DNA of 64,000 nucleotides, from the NCBI RefSeq assembly GCF_022539315.1, contig NC_066315.1:48589174-48653173 (forward strand), in the 5' to 3' direction. Every line of letters begins with the position of its first letter. Position 1 is the stretch's first letter. Both the position numbers and the translations under genes were made by a program. The stretch is from Serinus canaria. Its lineage: Eukaryota > Chordata > Aves > Passeriformes > Fringillidae. The notes under the pieces were generated by a model. It was not told the DNA's origin and made no database searches. It saw nothing but the letters and a program-made list of their open reading frames with translations. This document shows positions 13,872 through 24,769 of the stretch, one piece after another.

Positions 13872-15772
13872 GCTGGAAAATGTGAATAAATGATGAAAAC
13901 CCAAGAAAAGACAGACGGGTCAGTTTAACAAAGTTTTCATAAGGGGCAAAGTACGAAGAATGGCCAGAGAGTATATGGAGGAGAACAGAGACAACTGATG
14001 AAAGTGTCAAAACAGCCAAAAAAGAGGCAGAAACATCCGTGACAGCGATTGCTTGAAATTCATGCGTCAAGAAGCAGAACAAGAAAAGAGTTTACATTGG
14101 GACTGTGGTTAATTCCTCCAATATTTATCTTCCTGCACTTCCAGCAAGCTTCAAATCAGGGCTATGGACCAATTTTTAGGAAAATCCCTTGTTTATGTTA
14201 CACCTAGGGACATAGTAAGTCTCCTAACTTCATTATGCTTTACTTCACACACTCAGCTTTGACAAAAGAATATAACATTAGCTACCCTCCATATTTTTTA
14301 TTTTCTCTGCTGAGGTGGCAAAGCTACTTGAAATTATCTCAATTTTTTTGGATTTTATAACACAATAATATGTCAATTTACTGGTTCCAAAATAAACCAT
14401 CTTAGGTCAGGAATGGAGCCCCTGAATTTCTTTTACTAAAATCATCTGTCTGGAAGTGAATAGACATTGAAATTGCTCATACATGCAGCTCATGTTCCAA
14501 GGACCACTGGTATGTTATATCATATGCCAGCCTCATTCCAACTATGGAGTATGGGTAATAAATGACAGATTCCAGGAGAATATTTAACTATGCACCAGAT
14601 ATATGAGGGTCACTTATGATCCTCTTTTGTTATGATCTCAGTCAATGCAAAACTAGCAAACGCATTCCCATGCCATAGAATTTTCTCATAATATACCACT
14701 AAATTGCTCAGTCTGCTGTCATTTTATAGGCAAGCCAAAGACTCAGGACTCACTGGAGTTGCTCTCAAAGTCCTGAAATAATTAGAACTGATTTCATTTT
14801 TCCACATATTGAAATTGTGCTGTTTAATCAATTAAAAAGTTTCATTTAGAAGCATCAATATTTTACTGTCACATTTTCTGACATGCTTTTCTCCTGATGC
14901 AGTTTTATTACAGATGGCTTTGACGTGCCTGACAACATTAATAAAGACACAAGTGTACGACAAGCATGAACAGGAACAGGTGCCAAAAGTACCTACATTT
15001 CGGCACTCACTGCCTGGACATTGAGCATAACTGTAGCACAGAAAATAGTTAGCAGCAGTTCTTTGAACACACAGCTCTCCAAGATATGTAAGGGAAAAAT
15101 TGTAATTAGCCTTCATGAGTACAAATTATGTTCTCTGGTCTACTTCCTGGAAAGAAAAAAAACCAAAAAACAACAAACCCTGAGGAGTAACAAACACATC
15201 AAAGAAATACATGGGCTTTGAGAGAGGAAGGTGCCTGCCGCATCTTCCTCCCGCATTGCGGAAACCCAAACAACCAAGAGCGAGTGGACATGGTGTCTGT
15301 GGAACCACAGACCATGCCTACACAGCTACCGGCAGCACGCCCACAGGAGTGCTGCATCAAGATCTGTCTCTCAATTTGCTCTTTCCTACCAATCCTCCCC
15401 CATCAACAGAAAGCCCTTTATGGAAAGGTGGGGATTTATGTAGTCACAGGGCACATTACACTATTTCAGCAAATACCTGACTAACTTAGGAGGTACTGCC
15501 ATGCCAAGAGAAGAGGTACCAAGGATAGAAACCAAATTGTTTTCAAAGAACTGGCTACATACCACAGAATCCATGATCTTGCATATCTCCCGAAGACTCA
15601 CCCACCAATTTCTTTCACTGACATTAAGCCAAGCTATGAAGTCCCATTTTAGCCCACACTACCACGGAGCTGCCCTCAGACCTTGGCAACAATTCTGTTA
15701 TCTTCCTTTCTCTCCTGCCAGATAGGTGGCAGAGAGAAGCAATTCTGAAACAGCAAAAATCAGGAGACGTAC

Positions 15773-15841
15773 CATTTACAACCCCTGTAACCTCAGATTT
15801 AGTGATATTAGGTGTGATTGCAGAGGAATAGTCCTGATCCT
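15773..15841 (-). CDS. Candidate internal coding exon, 69 nt, phase 1 to phase 1
   Basis: On the minus strand, a pyrimidine-rich stretch ending 'ctatctttgtgtag' precedes the exon, and 'aatg|gtacgt' forms the donor at 15773/15772. The exon enters with 2 nt and leaves with 1 nt, so it is symmetric. Joined to the upstream candidate exon (21775), the split codon is GAG (E), and 22 codons then follow without a stop, reading DQDYSSAITPNITKSEVTGV then VN. The peptide is hydrophilic and rich in S/T, with one N-I-T sequon. I do not recognise the family. The phase match has a one-in-three chance of being accidental, and the -2 base of the donor is not consensus. This is a prediction from splice-site shape and frame only. 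Confidence 0.33.
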
Positions 15842-18800
15842 CTACACAAAGATAGGCATGACAAAACAAGCATAAGTAGTTTTATTTTTTAAAAAATCAG
15901 AAGACAAATTATACTGAAAAGAAGCTACGCATCTATGTATTTGCTCTGTATTATCCAAAATTCCAGTTACTTAATCTTCAGGGAATATGTCCTGAAAGTT
16001 CTATTTCCTTTTGCTGTCATCCTACTTCTGATGCCCCTTAAACTGACTTCACATCAAAAGCAATACTACTAGCACTAATCCTCCACTACACCCTCACCCC
16101 ACCACTCCCTTATCTCAGCCACCAATTTTGAGAGGGCTACTTTAAGAAGCAGGTCATTCAAGGACTTCTTTCAGATGCAGTCATTTTCAACAGTACAAAG
16201 ATTAAACAAAAGTTGCATTATCCCTCAGTAATAATTCATTGTCTTCCGTACCTAACAGGATTCTTATGCTGCTTGACATAGCTCTTGTCACTAGAGTTCA
16301 CTCCATTTTGCAGCTCAGTTGCAGAACAGACTGCTACACGGTAGCGGAAAAGAGTATTGAGACACACAAAGCTAGTAAATACATTATGTTTTTCAACTGA
16401 AGCTCATTTTTGATGAGTTAAAGCTTACCCAGAAATCATACATAGATCAAACATAGTTTCATTAGCATTTCCAGATACTAACAGTAGCACGCATTATGAA
16501 ATATGGCACTTTAGGGTGCCCTGAGTCACTCATTAGGCTTTTTTTATAGATCAATAGTCAGAATTTCCCTTTTTTTATATATTTTGTAGAAGAAAACTCT
16601 GAATTTTTCCTAAAGGAACAAAACCTGAAAGCATGAAATTCAGACCTTCTCACTTCGGATTTCATGGATTATAAAGTACACAAATTATAAAGCTATCAGA
16701 CATTTCCTGAGCTTACATTAAAATCTGTAGTGAGCCTTTAGTGTGGACCAATTCATTTGATGTGTTTCCCTAAAAGATTTTATGACACCATAAACATTTC
16801 TGACTCCATGACAAATACTTTACAATGTATTAAGCAGCCTCATTTAAACTGTTCTAGATGTTATGCCAATGGCAATGTATTTAGAAACAGAACAGTCACT
16901 TGAAAATGGAAAAACCTCAAGGTATAGTTTGTACTACCACAATTTATGATTTACTTTCAGGCACTTCAAATAAAGTTCAATGGCACAAACACCCAAAAAG
17001 CAGAAAGTAGGGATAATCTTCAGAAGAACATCATGCTGTACCTGTGTCACATGAAGTTTCACCACTGAAGTTTGCTCCTCAGCAAAACTTCTCAAAGTTG
17101 AATCAAATTGAATCAAATATTTAGTGGAACACTTCACACTAATGAATAATAATTTAATTGTATTTCTAAAATGCTTCTAATCACTGCAGTTTATCTTCAT
17201 TTGCTTTAATCTACTGAGAAGCCCTGCCATCCCTCTTTACACAGGAGCAAATTGTGATAACTCTCTTCACAATAAAAAAAGCATTACACCACAAGAAGCT
17301 CTGCAGGTCACCAAACCCAAGATGCATGCACTCCCTGTGAAGAAAAGCAGCACATTCTGATTGATATTTAATAATGAAAACTTAACAAAATATTTTCGAT
17401 ATTGAAAGCCCAGAAAACTTCAATTCATGAGGCAATAAAAATACAAATACTGCAACAGGATTCATTATTCACGAAATTATTAGCTGTTCAGGCATGCATT
17501 TCATGACAGAGTTCAAATCAAACATAAAACTGGCTCTGATGATTTTATGAATCCAATAACAATTATTGCAGCATGGCTGTAAAAATTGGGATAAACACAA
17601 GCTTCAAAGGAGGCGATTTGTATATATTTACTTTTCATGTTTTAGCATAGATTGCAAACAGAAGACAAAAACTTTGAGAAATCAAAACCCAGAGCATTTA
17701 ATTGTGGGGCAGAAGGTGTGGGAGTATTTGTTGGGGTTTTTCTTAATCGCTATTTTTTGTCACTCCATCCTGCCAACCATTTAAGTTTTCCCTTGACTTG
17801 AAGGCATCCAGTTTTGGAAAAAGGCAGTTTTATCAACTGGAAGTTGTTACCAAGCTTCTAGAATTTTAACACAAGCGCTGTATAAACAGCTCATAAATAA
17901 ATTATAGTATTGTCCAAGACAAAATTATGAACATTTCAGAAATCATTTAATTACAAAAACACTTTTATAGGACTTTGCTTTCTCATGGTCCTACTCTTTG
18001 TAATCTGCGACATCTGACCTGATCCCTAAGTGTCCTAATTTCCCCGTGAAAATTTTCTCTCTCTTATAAAAATGCACTGCTCACCTTACATACTTCAGCA
18101 TATGCTATGTGAATGTCTGCCCTAAAAACAGCCTTACATGGTTACTGCCTCCACACACTGCCAGTAACTAGAAAGTACTCTAAAACCCCTGCTTCATAAA
18201 GTCATTGGATATCCAAATCACAAATTTCAAATTTCCAGCTGTCACTGCCTAACTATGCCTTCTGCATTTCAGCTTAGTCATGATATATGACATTATCACT
18301 CTCTCACACTTCGCATCTTCCTTCAGCACCAACCCAACAACCTACTTAGGGTTTCTTTTGACCATGTTTACCACAGCTGCAGTTAGTTCATGTAAACTGT
18401 CATCATGAACCCAGTCTTGTAAAAAGCAATTTTGTTTACTTCTTGTTTATGTATTTCTCTCTGTATTTAGTCTGCTTTTTCCTCTCAGTAACAGGGAATA
18501 TACGTGAAATAGCCGGGGAAAAAAAGAACAAAAAAAGTGATGCATCATTTTCATGTAACAGCTCATTACCTATTTAGGACTCTTGAATGATCAAACACAC
18601 TTTAAAGATCCCACCACATAACTAAAAAATTGTACATTTGAATGAAAGGAGACCATTTCCACAACAACTTTTTCCAAGGAACCAAAAAGAAGTGTACTGG
18701 TGGTGGATTACCTGAAAGCCTGGAAACAACCACAGTGAAAAAGGAAGAAGTAGTAAATACCAGCAAGATTACTACCAGGCAGAAAAGGGCAGCTGTGGCA

Positions 18801-21774
18801 GGACATTATGGAAGTGTTTGTTTGGGGTATTTTCCTGAAAGGTGACAGAGAGCTCCAGGGCTCCTCCCCTGGAATCAATCCAATTCCTAACTTTCGATTG
18901 TCTATGTCACACATTAAGCATTAATGAAGATTATTTATGTGTTCTCATAAACTAAGAAAAGCTAAGGAAATTCAATTTACCCAATCATACAACTGCCTAC
19001 TGTAAAACCAACATGTGAGAAAACATGAAGCCTAAAACTAGAGTCACTTCAAACATCTAAGCAGCTGTGGACCTAAGCAATCTGGACCTTCAGTGACAAA
19101 TAAGGAATTAACTAGAATCCATCACAGATGTTACTTACTAAAAAAAATCGTTTTAATTAAAACTGAAAGTATTGTAGCTTTGTAGTGTATTGTCTTTTTC
19201 ATTTCTCTAATAAACTGTGTGTGTGAGAACATCAGCATACTCATGCAAGCCATAGCAGCTGTTCCTCTGATTTGGTTTTAAGCCTCCTTCTTAAGAAAAA
19301 CTTATTCTGTCCAAGATCAGCAAGCAGTACGTCTACACAAATTTATAGGCAGATTAAATTTATTTTTTAAAAAAAACCAAAACAAACAAACCAGAGAGGA
19401 GTCATTATTTGCCCTTGTTCTGAAATTACTTCCTTGTTAGAAGGGCTTAACATTAAATTGCTCTGTAAAAATAAATACTTTGATAGTTACAAACAAACAT
19501 ATAAGCTTATTTACATCTACATGTTTTTGAAAATCAGTATTTCATGTATCAAGTAGAAAAATTAGAAAACAAAACAAACACCAGCAATTAATCAGGGAAA
19601 CTTACAATCGAGGGGTGACCCAGTTACAAGCCTGGAGACCAGAATAGGTCTCACTTGATGACTGTCAAGAACTAGATGCATGACCTCACATGGTTTGCAT
19701 AATTTATCTGCAATTCCATTCACCCAACTTGAATTAGGGAAAATCTAACTTACCTGGATTGCAATTTGTCATCAAAATAGAATGTATCCTAGAAATGCAT
19801 GTTACCACACAGATAATCATACACACTATTTTAAATCTTCAGAACCAAGTGCTCTCGATTGGAACGTACAGAGTCTTTGCCACGTATTACTTGTTTGATG
19901 AATGTTTCAATCTTCTAGAAGAAAAGGGGACCCATTTCCTTGACTTACTACCTGCTAAGAACATTAATACAGAACTTCAAATCTAATAAATGAACAAGCA
20001 GGGGACAACTGGAGTTTGCAACTTTATTGCATGGTAGTTACATTACTTCTCAAATGCCCAATCTGTAAAGATATTTTTGAAAAGCCATTACTTAACATGA
20101 ATAGTATTTCCTTTAAATAATCATGTAGCTTACACACATGTAGCTTTAAAACTTGGCAAGGAAATTAGGCTGGGAGCACTCACAGGATCAAGCCGCTCAT
20201 TCGTAAGTAGTCCCTATAAACAAGCATTTGCCAGTCTGCCAAAATAATTTTTCTACTCTGAAATTCATGCCAACAAAATTGGTAATACCATTCAATGCAA
20301 GTTACAGATCTTGTATGTTATAAGCAGAGAGATGTTACCATCAGCTGGTGCAAGTCTACACTGTTCTTAAGACCAAAGAAACTACATCAATTTACAGCTG
20401 CTGAAAATTTGTCCCAGTGTCCGTCTTCAGCACTGATTAAACCATGGAGCCAATTTTAAAGCTCCCACTGACTGCAGTGAGACCAATGCCTACAGGACAC
20501 AAGACAGACTGTAAGTAAGCCATCCTAGAATTAGTACACTTTTCCTCCCCCCTATTCATTCCAAGTTTAAAGTTACTTATTCAAAATCATGACCTGTGAG
20601 GAAGTCAAGAACACAGCAGATTTTAAAACTTCTTAGGTTTCTTTCATGTACTCCCTGAAATTCTGTTAAATAACAGGGATTTCTCAAGCCAAAGCTAGTT
20701 ACTGTAATCATGCAAATAACCCTAGTAAAGTCCACAAGAAAAGCAGCATCATCAGGAAAACATAATTTGGCCCCCAGTTTTCCTTCGACAGAATGAAGTT
20801 TCGAAGTTACTTTTGCACTGTTTTCTCCCTCTCTGAGAACTACAATTACACCTGTGTTAAAAACCTCTTTGCATTTCCTCTATCACCATTATGTAATTTT
20901 TCCTTCATGGGTACGATGTGGTGCAACACTCGTCTGAGCAATCCTCTCTTGCACACTTAGCCCAGGGGCAGTCAAAATGTCTAGCACATAGCAGAGAGAA
21001 ATAATTGCTTGGAAAAAGGATTTTGCAGGAGGGGTACTCAGCTGTTTCTTAGACCACCATCCTGTAAAACTGCAGACAACAGAGAGAAAATAAAATTGTT
21101 TTACAGACGTCATCTTTAATCGAGGCGAGTTTCTCTACATTATTCTAAGTGTGTGTATTCTTTCAAATAGCTAATAAACACATTTCTGACTACAAGTACA
21201 CTAAACATAACAGGGCAGTTTTCAAAAGTATCTCCATGGTTCTTGCCAAGTGGTATACTCTGTAGTTATCTACAGGTATTTTCCTTTATACTTCACAGGA
21301 GATTTACAGCCGCTTGCATTCTGTGAACATTGCATGCAACAATGATTTTTAATATCAACTGAATTAACTTTCAACTGCAAGGAATAAAAACTCAAAACTC
21401 GCGCTTTAGGAGGCTACCAATAAGCATGTAAATACAGCTAATATTCAAACTGGTTATCACAAGATAAAAATTAAATATTTACGATGTTCCTTAGCACTCC
21501 TCAACTTTAAGATACTTCACTATTAAAAAAAAAATACGTAAAATGGCATATTCTTCAACTTAAACATGGCCACATAGAATAAGATTTACCAATAGCACAA
21601 AATAATCTATCCAGTTTGCTCCATGCAACTTTTTAAAAGAACTTAAAAAAAAAAAAAGCATCCTAGACACCACAAAACTCTTCAGCTTAAAATGAGCTAA
21701 TCAATCCCCTTTCTGCACAGCTGCATTTTCTTTCATTAATGTAATAGAAATATTTGAGGGATTTCCGTTTTTAC
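15842..21774 (-). other. Intron between the two candidate coding exons
   Basis: About 5.9 kb, AT-rich, without a supported gene. It contains A-rich runs (for example near 21640) and a 10-bp tandem (17098-17117). A minus-strand ORF at 20889-21113 follows a good pyrimidine tract ending 'ttgtctgcag'. It has no convincing donor and its protein is unrecognised, so I left it out. Confidence 0.35.
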
Positions 21775-21829
21775 CTTTGCATTTTTCCTTTTCCAGTATC
21801 CATAACCAATCATCGCTCTGCTCTTCCAT
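21775..21829 (-). CDS. Candidate first coding exon (start codon to phase-1 donor)
   Basis: On the minus strand an ATG at 21829-21827 sits in strong context (A at -3, G at +4) and opens 18 codons reading MEEQSDDWLWILEKEKCK. A splice donor follows: 'aaag|gtaaaa' at 21775/21774. The last exon base begins a split codon (phase 1) that fits the entry phase of the 69-nt candidate exon at 15841-15773. Exon inclusion is supported upstream by a clean acceptor at 22051-22050. The peptide is acidic with a W-L-W core. I do not recognise it as the N terminus of a known family, so no function is assigned. Short upstream ATGs in the same exon are followed by early stops. The exon lies about 1.3-2.3 kb downstream of CpG-island first-exon donors. 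Without splicing, the frame would run on only a few codons. Confidence 0.4.
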
Positions 21830-22049
21830 TATGCTTCGTATATTGCAGAGTGAGAAGCATCTTCATTAAATAGTATTAAAAATAGAACACACCCGATCTC
21901 CCCACCGGAGCATGCTCTGACAGTGCTGATACCACAGCTCTCAAGGTAACCATGCCCAGCTGGGAGCTGAGAGGCAAAGTCAGTGCGAGATTAGCAATTT
22001 GCAAGCCCAATTGCGCACACAAACTTGCCTCGATCCGTGACGACGACTG
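21830..22049 (-). other. Candidate 5' UTR part of the first coding exon
   Basis: On the minus strand the sequence 'ctgattttgttttag' ends at 22050. It supplies a branch-point-like CTGAT, a U-rich tract and AG, a good 3' splice site. The exon then runs 220 nt to the start codon. It contains TGACG (CRE half-site-like) and several CpGs, unlike the AT-rich surroundings. Upstream ATGs lie here in other frames and each reaches a stop within about 20-26 codons, so leaky scanning would be needed. The splice-site call is by eye. Confidence 0.38.
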
Positions 22050-22859
22050 CTAAAACAAAATCAGCGTGCAGTTAAATTATGCGATTGAAAAAGTTGCAGA
22101 TCAGTTTACAGTACGGTTTTGGTTCGGTTGTTTTTTTTTTTTTACCCCCTCCCCATCACCCTCAGCTTCAATTGTTTGTACTTGCCTAAAATGTGCATGT
22201 GCCATTTAGAAGAACGCGCACCGGGCATGCATCTGGCTCAGCATTGCAACGGCAGAGAAGTCAAACAGGTGATACGCAGACACTTGTGTGGCTCTCTAAT
22301 GCTTTTGTTTCCCCCTCCCGGCACATTTACAGCGATGTCACAGGGCGGCGGGATGAGTTTTAAGCAAAACCGCACACACCTGGAAGCGCAGAGACACACC
22401 TAGCACGTAAAAAGGCACCCGGAATCCGAGCGTGTTCCCCCCGCTGGCTGAGGCGGTGAATGAAGGCAAAATAAATAACAGCAATTAAACAAGGCTGCGC
22501 AATGGCTGCGCTAGATGAGCAAGCCGGGGTTAGATGTACAAACGATATCGTTTGAGACGCACAGACAAGTAGGCAGAATACAACAAGCGGAGCAACATGA
22601 ACTGCTTTTTGTGAAAACGGGACACCTAACAATACGGCTGTAACACCTGGACTGTGATCCTCCTCCACTGCAGGCAAAAAGAGATGCCGAGGAAGCATCA
22701 AGTAAATCTGTTGCCCTCACATCGCCACCCTTAAGAACAATGCTAGTCCAAGCAGCCCAGGTTTGCCCTCCAGCAGACACGGCTTTGAAAGCGGATCCCG
22801 CGATGCCGTTCACAAATCAGAGAGTAAAAGTTGAGATTTTCTTAAGAGTTTGATCCATT
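22050..22859 (-). other. Intron and CpG-island shore
   Basis: This lies between the CpG island and the proposed first coding exon, and is intermediate in GC with scattered CpGs. It includes a 16-bp perfect palindrome (22539-22554). It also has a strong acceptor-like site, 'ctttttgcctgcag', ending near 22670 on the minus strand, which could mark an additional alternative non-coding exon. A poly(T) run lies at about 22131-22143. No protein-coding frame is supported. The ORFs seen here lack splice or family support. Confidence 0.35.
22539..22554. promoter_or_regulatory. 16-bp perfect palindrome, possible dimer-binding site
   Basis: The sequence caaacgatatcgtttg is its own reverse complement, centred on GATATC and flanked by two CpGs. 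It lies in the promoter-proximal intron or CpG shore. A palindrome of this length is rare by chance and fits a site for a dimeric DNA-binding protein, but I cannot name a factor. Confidence 0.3.
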
Positions 22860-23102
22860 TTAGCTAAAATGACGGCTAGGAGGAGGGCGATCACCCCCCG
22901 CAGACACCCCTCTCCCTGGCGCTCGTCCCCCCTGCCCCAGCCCGGCCCCCGGCCACCTCACCTCCGCGCCCGACCCCGACCCGCCTGCGCTCCCACCGGC
23001 AGCGCCTCTGGCGATGACCGCCGGGCGGCCGAAACTTTGGGAAGCCGCCGCCCTCCGCGGGGCAGGCGGCCCCGCCACCGCGCCGAGCCCTTCCCGCCCT
23101 AC

Positions 23103-23280
23103 CTGGCTGTCACCACCGCTACGCTGCCGCTCCGCAGTCCCGTGCGAGGCTCCGGCTCCAGTACCGATAGCATCCTGCCCCATCGCGCTACAAGCGACAC
23201 CCTTTTTTCCTTTTCTCTTCCCTCCCCCTCTAGTAAATACCACATCTTAGAGCCGGAATCCTGCAGCCGCTATTAATAAT
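23103..23280 (-). other. Candidate alternative non-coding first exon (1b)
   Basis: On the minus strand this region runs from an AT-rich patch ('attattaatagcgg' near 23280) into a GC-rich leader that ends at the donor 'acagccag|gtaggg' (23103/23102). A second, better donor lies further on at 22972/22971 ('ggag|gtgagg') and could give a longer exon. The right-hand boundary is a guess at a start site. Frames through it are open only because of GC richness. Confidence 0.3.
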
Positions 23281-23597
23281 TGCCCCTCGCACGCAATAAA
23301 GGCAAGCCTCGGTTCCATACACAGCTCCTGTTTCCCTCTCTCCACTCCACATGCTCCAGCCGCCCTGACCTCAAAAATTAAAAGATCACGGGGAGGGGTG
23401 GCGGGGGGGTGGAGGGGGGATGGGGCGAATGACTCCAACGAAATGACAGAAAACACATGCTAGAAGAAAAAAAAAATAGACAAGAAAAAAATCGTGACAA
23501 CAAAGAACATCACGCCACACAAATGTCGACAGATTCTGCTTTGGCTTCCTTGGGCTTTGTTTTTGGTTTTTTTCGTTCCTTTTTTTTTTTCTTTCTT

Positions 23598-23599
<2 letters not shown>

Positions 23600-23629
<30 letters not shown>
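23600..23629 (+). repeat. Poly(T), 30 uninterrupted T
   Basis: A T30 homopolymer preceded by (CTTT)n-like units and another T10 (23581-23590). On the minus strand it forms the first bases of the intron directly after the donor of candidate exon 1a. Its true length may vary between individuals or be affected by assembly. Confidence 0.9.
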
Positions 23630-23631
<2 letters not shown>

Positions 23632-23632
<1 letters not shown>

Positions 23633-24440
23633 TTGCCTGCAAACGGGATCTGCCCCCAGCGTCTTGGCGGCTCGGGCTATTTTTGTTTGTTTGGTATTTT
23701 TGGTTGGCCGGTTTGTTTATTTTGCTGCAGATACGCTGCTGTTACAGTACAGTGACTGTCTTCCTGAAAGACATGGTCTCTTCCTCCGCCTCCGCCGCGG
23801 GAGGAGATCCGCCGCCGCGCCGCGCTGCTGGCCGAGCGCGGTGGCCGCGGCAGCACCGCCCGACCCGCCGGCCGCCTCCTGTCCTGTCCTGTCCTGGCCC
23901 GGTCCGCCGCTCCGCCCGCCTCTGCCCGTCCGCTCTCGGCGCCTGCCTGGATCCCCTTCTGGCTCGCTCCTCTCTCCCTCTCCTCCGTCCTTTATCTGCC
24001 GCGCTCCCGGGCTGTACTGTCTGTCTGCGAGTCTCTCCCTCTGTCTTTCTCTCTCTCCCCGCCCACGCAGCGTGGTGCGCCCCGGACCGCAGGCAGCGCC
24101 GCGCTTCGGCTCCGCCGCTCGCCGGCTCCGCGCTCGTTGCGCTCAGCGCCGCTGCCCCGGCTGCCGCTGCCCCGGCTGCCGCACAGCATCCGCTGGCCCC
24201 GGCGCCATTGCGCTGCTCCCCCTCGTCCCACCCAGCCCCGCGCACGGCCCGAGATGCCCGCCCGGGCCGCTCTGTCTGTCTCTGTGTGGGGCGGCTCTGT
24301 CTGTCCGCCCGTCCGCCGCCTGTGGCTTCCCGCACGCCGACCCCTCCAGTCACATTGTTTCCCCCCCTCCCTCAAGCCCTCCCCCGTCAGCCCATCCTCA
24401 GCCAGGAGCAGAGAGACAAAGCACCCGAGCGGGGCTAATA
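23632..24440 (-). other. Candidate non-coding first exon (1a) with a 10-codon upstream ORF
   Basis: The minus-strand leader is very GC-rich and ends 'gcaggcaag|gtaaaa' at 23632/23631, a good donor. Just before it, ATG at 23774 (A at -3) begins a 10-codon ORF, MSFRKTVTVL, that stops at 23742, so it would act as a uORF if transcribed. The leader contains a 15-bp tandem duplication (24151-24180) and a TCCTG pentamer run (near 23878). The intron begins GT followed by about 30 A. The start near 24440 is set by the fall in GC and is approximate. Confidence 0.4.
24151..24180. repeat. 15-bp GC-rich tandem duplication
   Basis: Two exact copies of gctgccccggctgcc, at 24151-24165 and 24166-24180, lie inside the CpG island. 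On the minus strand they read as a GGGGCAGCGGC-type repeat. This suggests replication slippage within the leader. Confidence 0.9.
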
Positions 24441-24675
24441 AGGAGAAAGCTCGTTAATCACCTCCGATTCCTTGTTATTTGCTCCCACCCACTCCCTGTC
24501 GCCCGCGACACACGACCCCCCAAGAAATATAAAGAAGGAAGGAAATGGGCCTTGGCTCCAGAGGACATCTTTAAGTGAAAGCTCTGGGGGGGTGGTTTTA
24601 ATTATTATTTTTGCTGGTGCAACCTGACAGCCTTCAGGCTGATCAGCCGAGCTCCTGAAAGGGGAAAAAAAATTG

Positions 24676-24698
24676 AAAAAAAAAAAAAAAAAAAAAAA
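24676..24698 (+). repeat. Poly(A), 23 A, at the upstream edge of the CpG island
   Basis: An uninterrupted A23 run preceded by A8-TTG. It marks the switch from the GC-rich island to AT-rich upstream DNA. Poly(dA:dT) tracts next to promoters can exclude nucleosomes, but a role here is inference. Confidence 0.85.
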
Positions 24699-24769
24699 GA
24701 CTGCAGCAAATTTTGGGTGGTAGCAATGAGCCACTAAAAATGGGGCACATGATCCTCTCCCCCTCCCCT

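Larger units (their letters stand above)
1..15772 (-). other. Probable intronic DNA of the minus-strand gene, no firm exon
   Basis: AT-rich sequence with stops in all frames and no ORF that I can assign to a protein family. If the minus-strand gene model is right, this is intron downstream of the last exon seen here, at 15773. It holds a long perfect hairpin (610-688), a CR1 fragment (about 2874-2939), A-rich tracts (for example 10840-10920 and 13855-13871) and a 15-bp tandem duplication (8849-8878). A further exon may be hidden: a phase-compatible open stretch begins at 11443 on the minus strand, but it has no good donor and I did not call it. Intron status is inferred from position only. 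Confidence 0.45.
22860..24460 (-). promoter_or_regulatory. CpG island: probable bidirectional-looking promoter, main transcription leftward
   Basis: This is the only strongly GC- and CpG-rich block in 64 kb. It has two GC-rich cores (about 22869-23200 and 23750-24340) separated by an AT-rich spacer with a T30 run. It contains GC-box-like CCGCCC/GGGCGG strings and no obvious TATA box, as is typical of broad CpG-island promoters of vertebrate regulatory or housekeeping genes. Donor-like sites fall on the minus strand (23632/23631 'caag|gtaaaa', 23103/23102 'ccag|gtaggg', 22972/22971 'ggag|gtgagg'), which argues for right-to-left transcription with alternative first exons. Exact start sites cannot be read from sequence. 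Confidence 0.75.

Noticed and set aside
14832..15116. 94-codon minus-strand ORF with many cysteines
   Set aside because: Cysteine spacing matches no domain I know. An acceptor-like tract lies upstream (near 15150) but the frame entering from it meets a stop at once.
20889..21113. 74-codon minus-strand ORF behind a strong pyrimidine tract
   Set aside because: The acceptor shape is good, but there is no convincing donor and the protein is unrecognised. Kept out as probable chance.
22869..23276. 135-codon plus-strand and 127-codon minus-strand ORFs
   Set aside because: Mutually overlapping GC-rich frames with no domain or splice support. Typical CpG-island shadows.
23742..24353. 203-codon minus-strand ORF in the CpG island
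   Set aside because: Low-complexity G/R/A-rich translation of a GC-rich leader, with no recognisable family. Only its last 10 codons are noted, as a uORF.
23457..24578. 373-codon plus-strand ORF (and a 314-codon one in another frame) across the CpG island
   Set aside because: It is open only because stop codons are rare in GC-rich DNA. It reads through the T30 run as polyphenylalanine and then arginine/proline/serine-rich sequence with no domain, and several overlapping frames are open at once.
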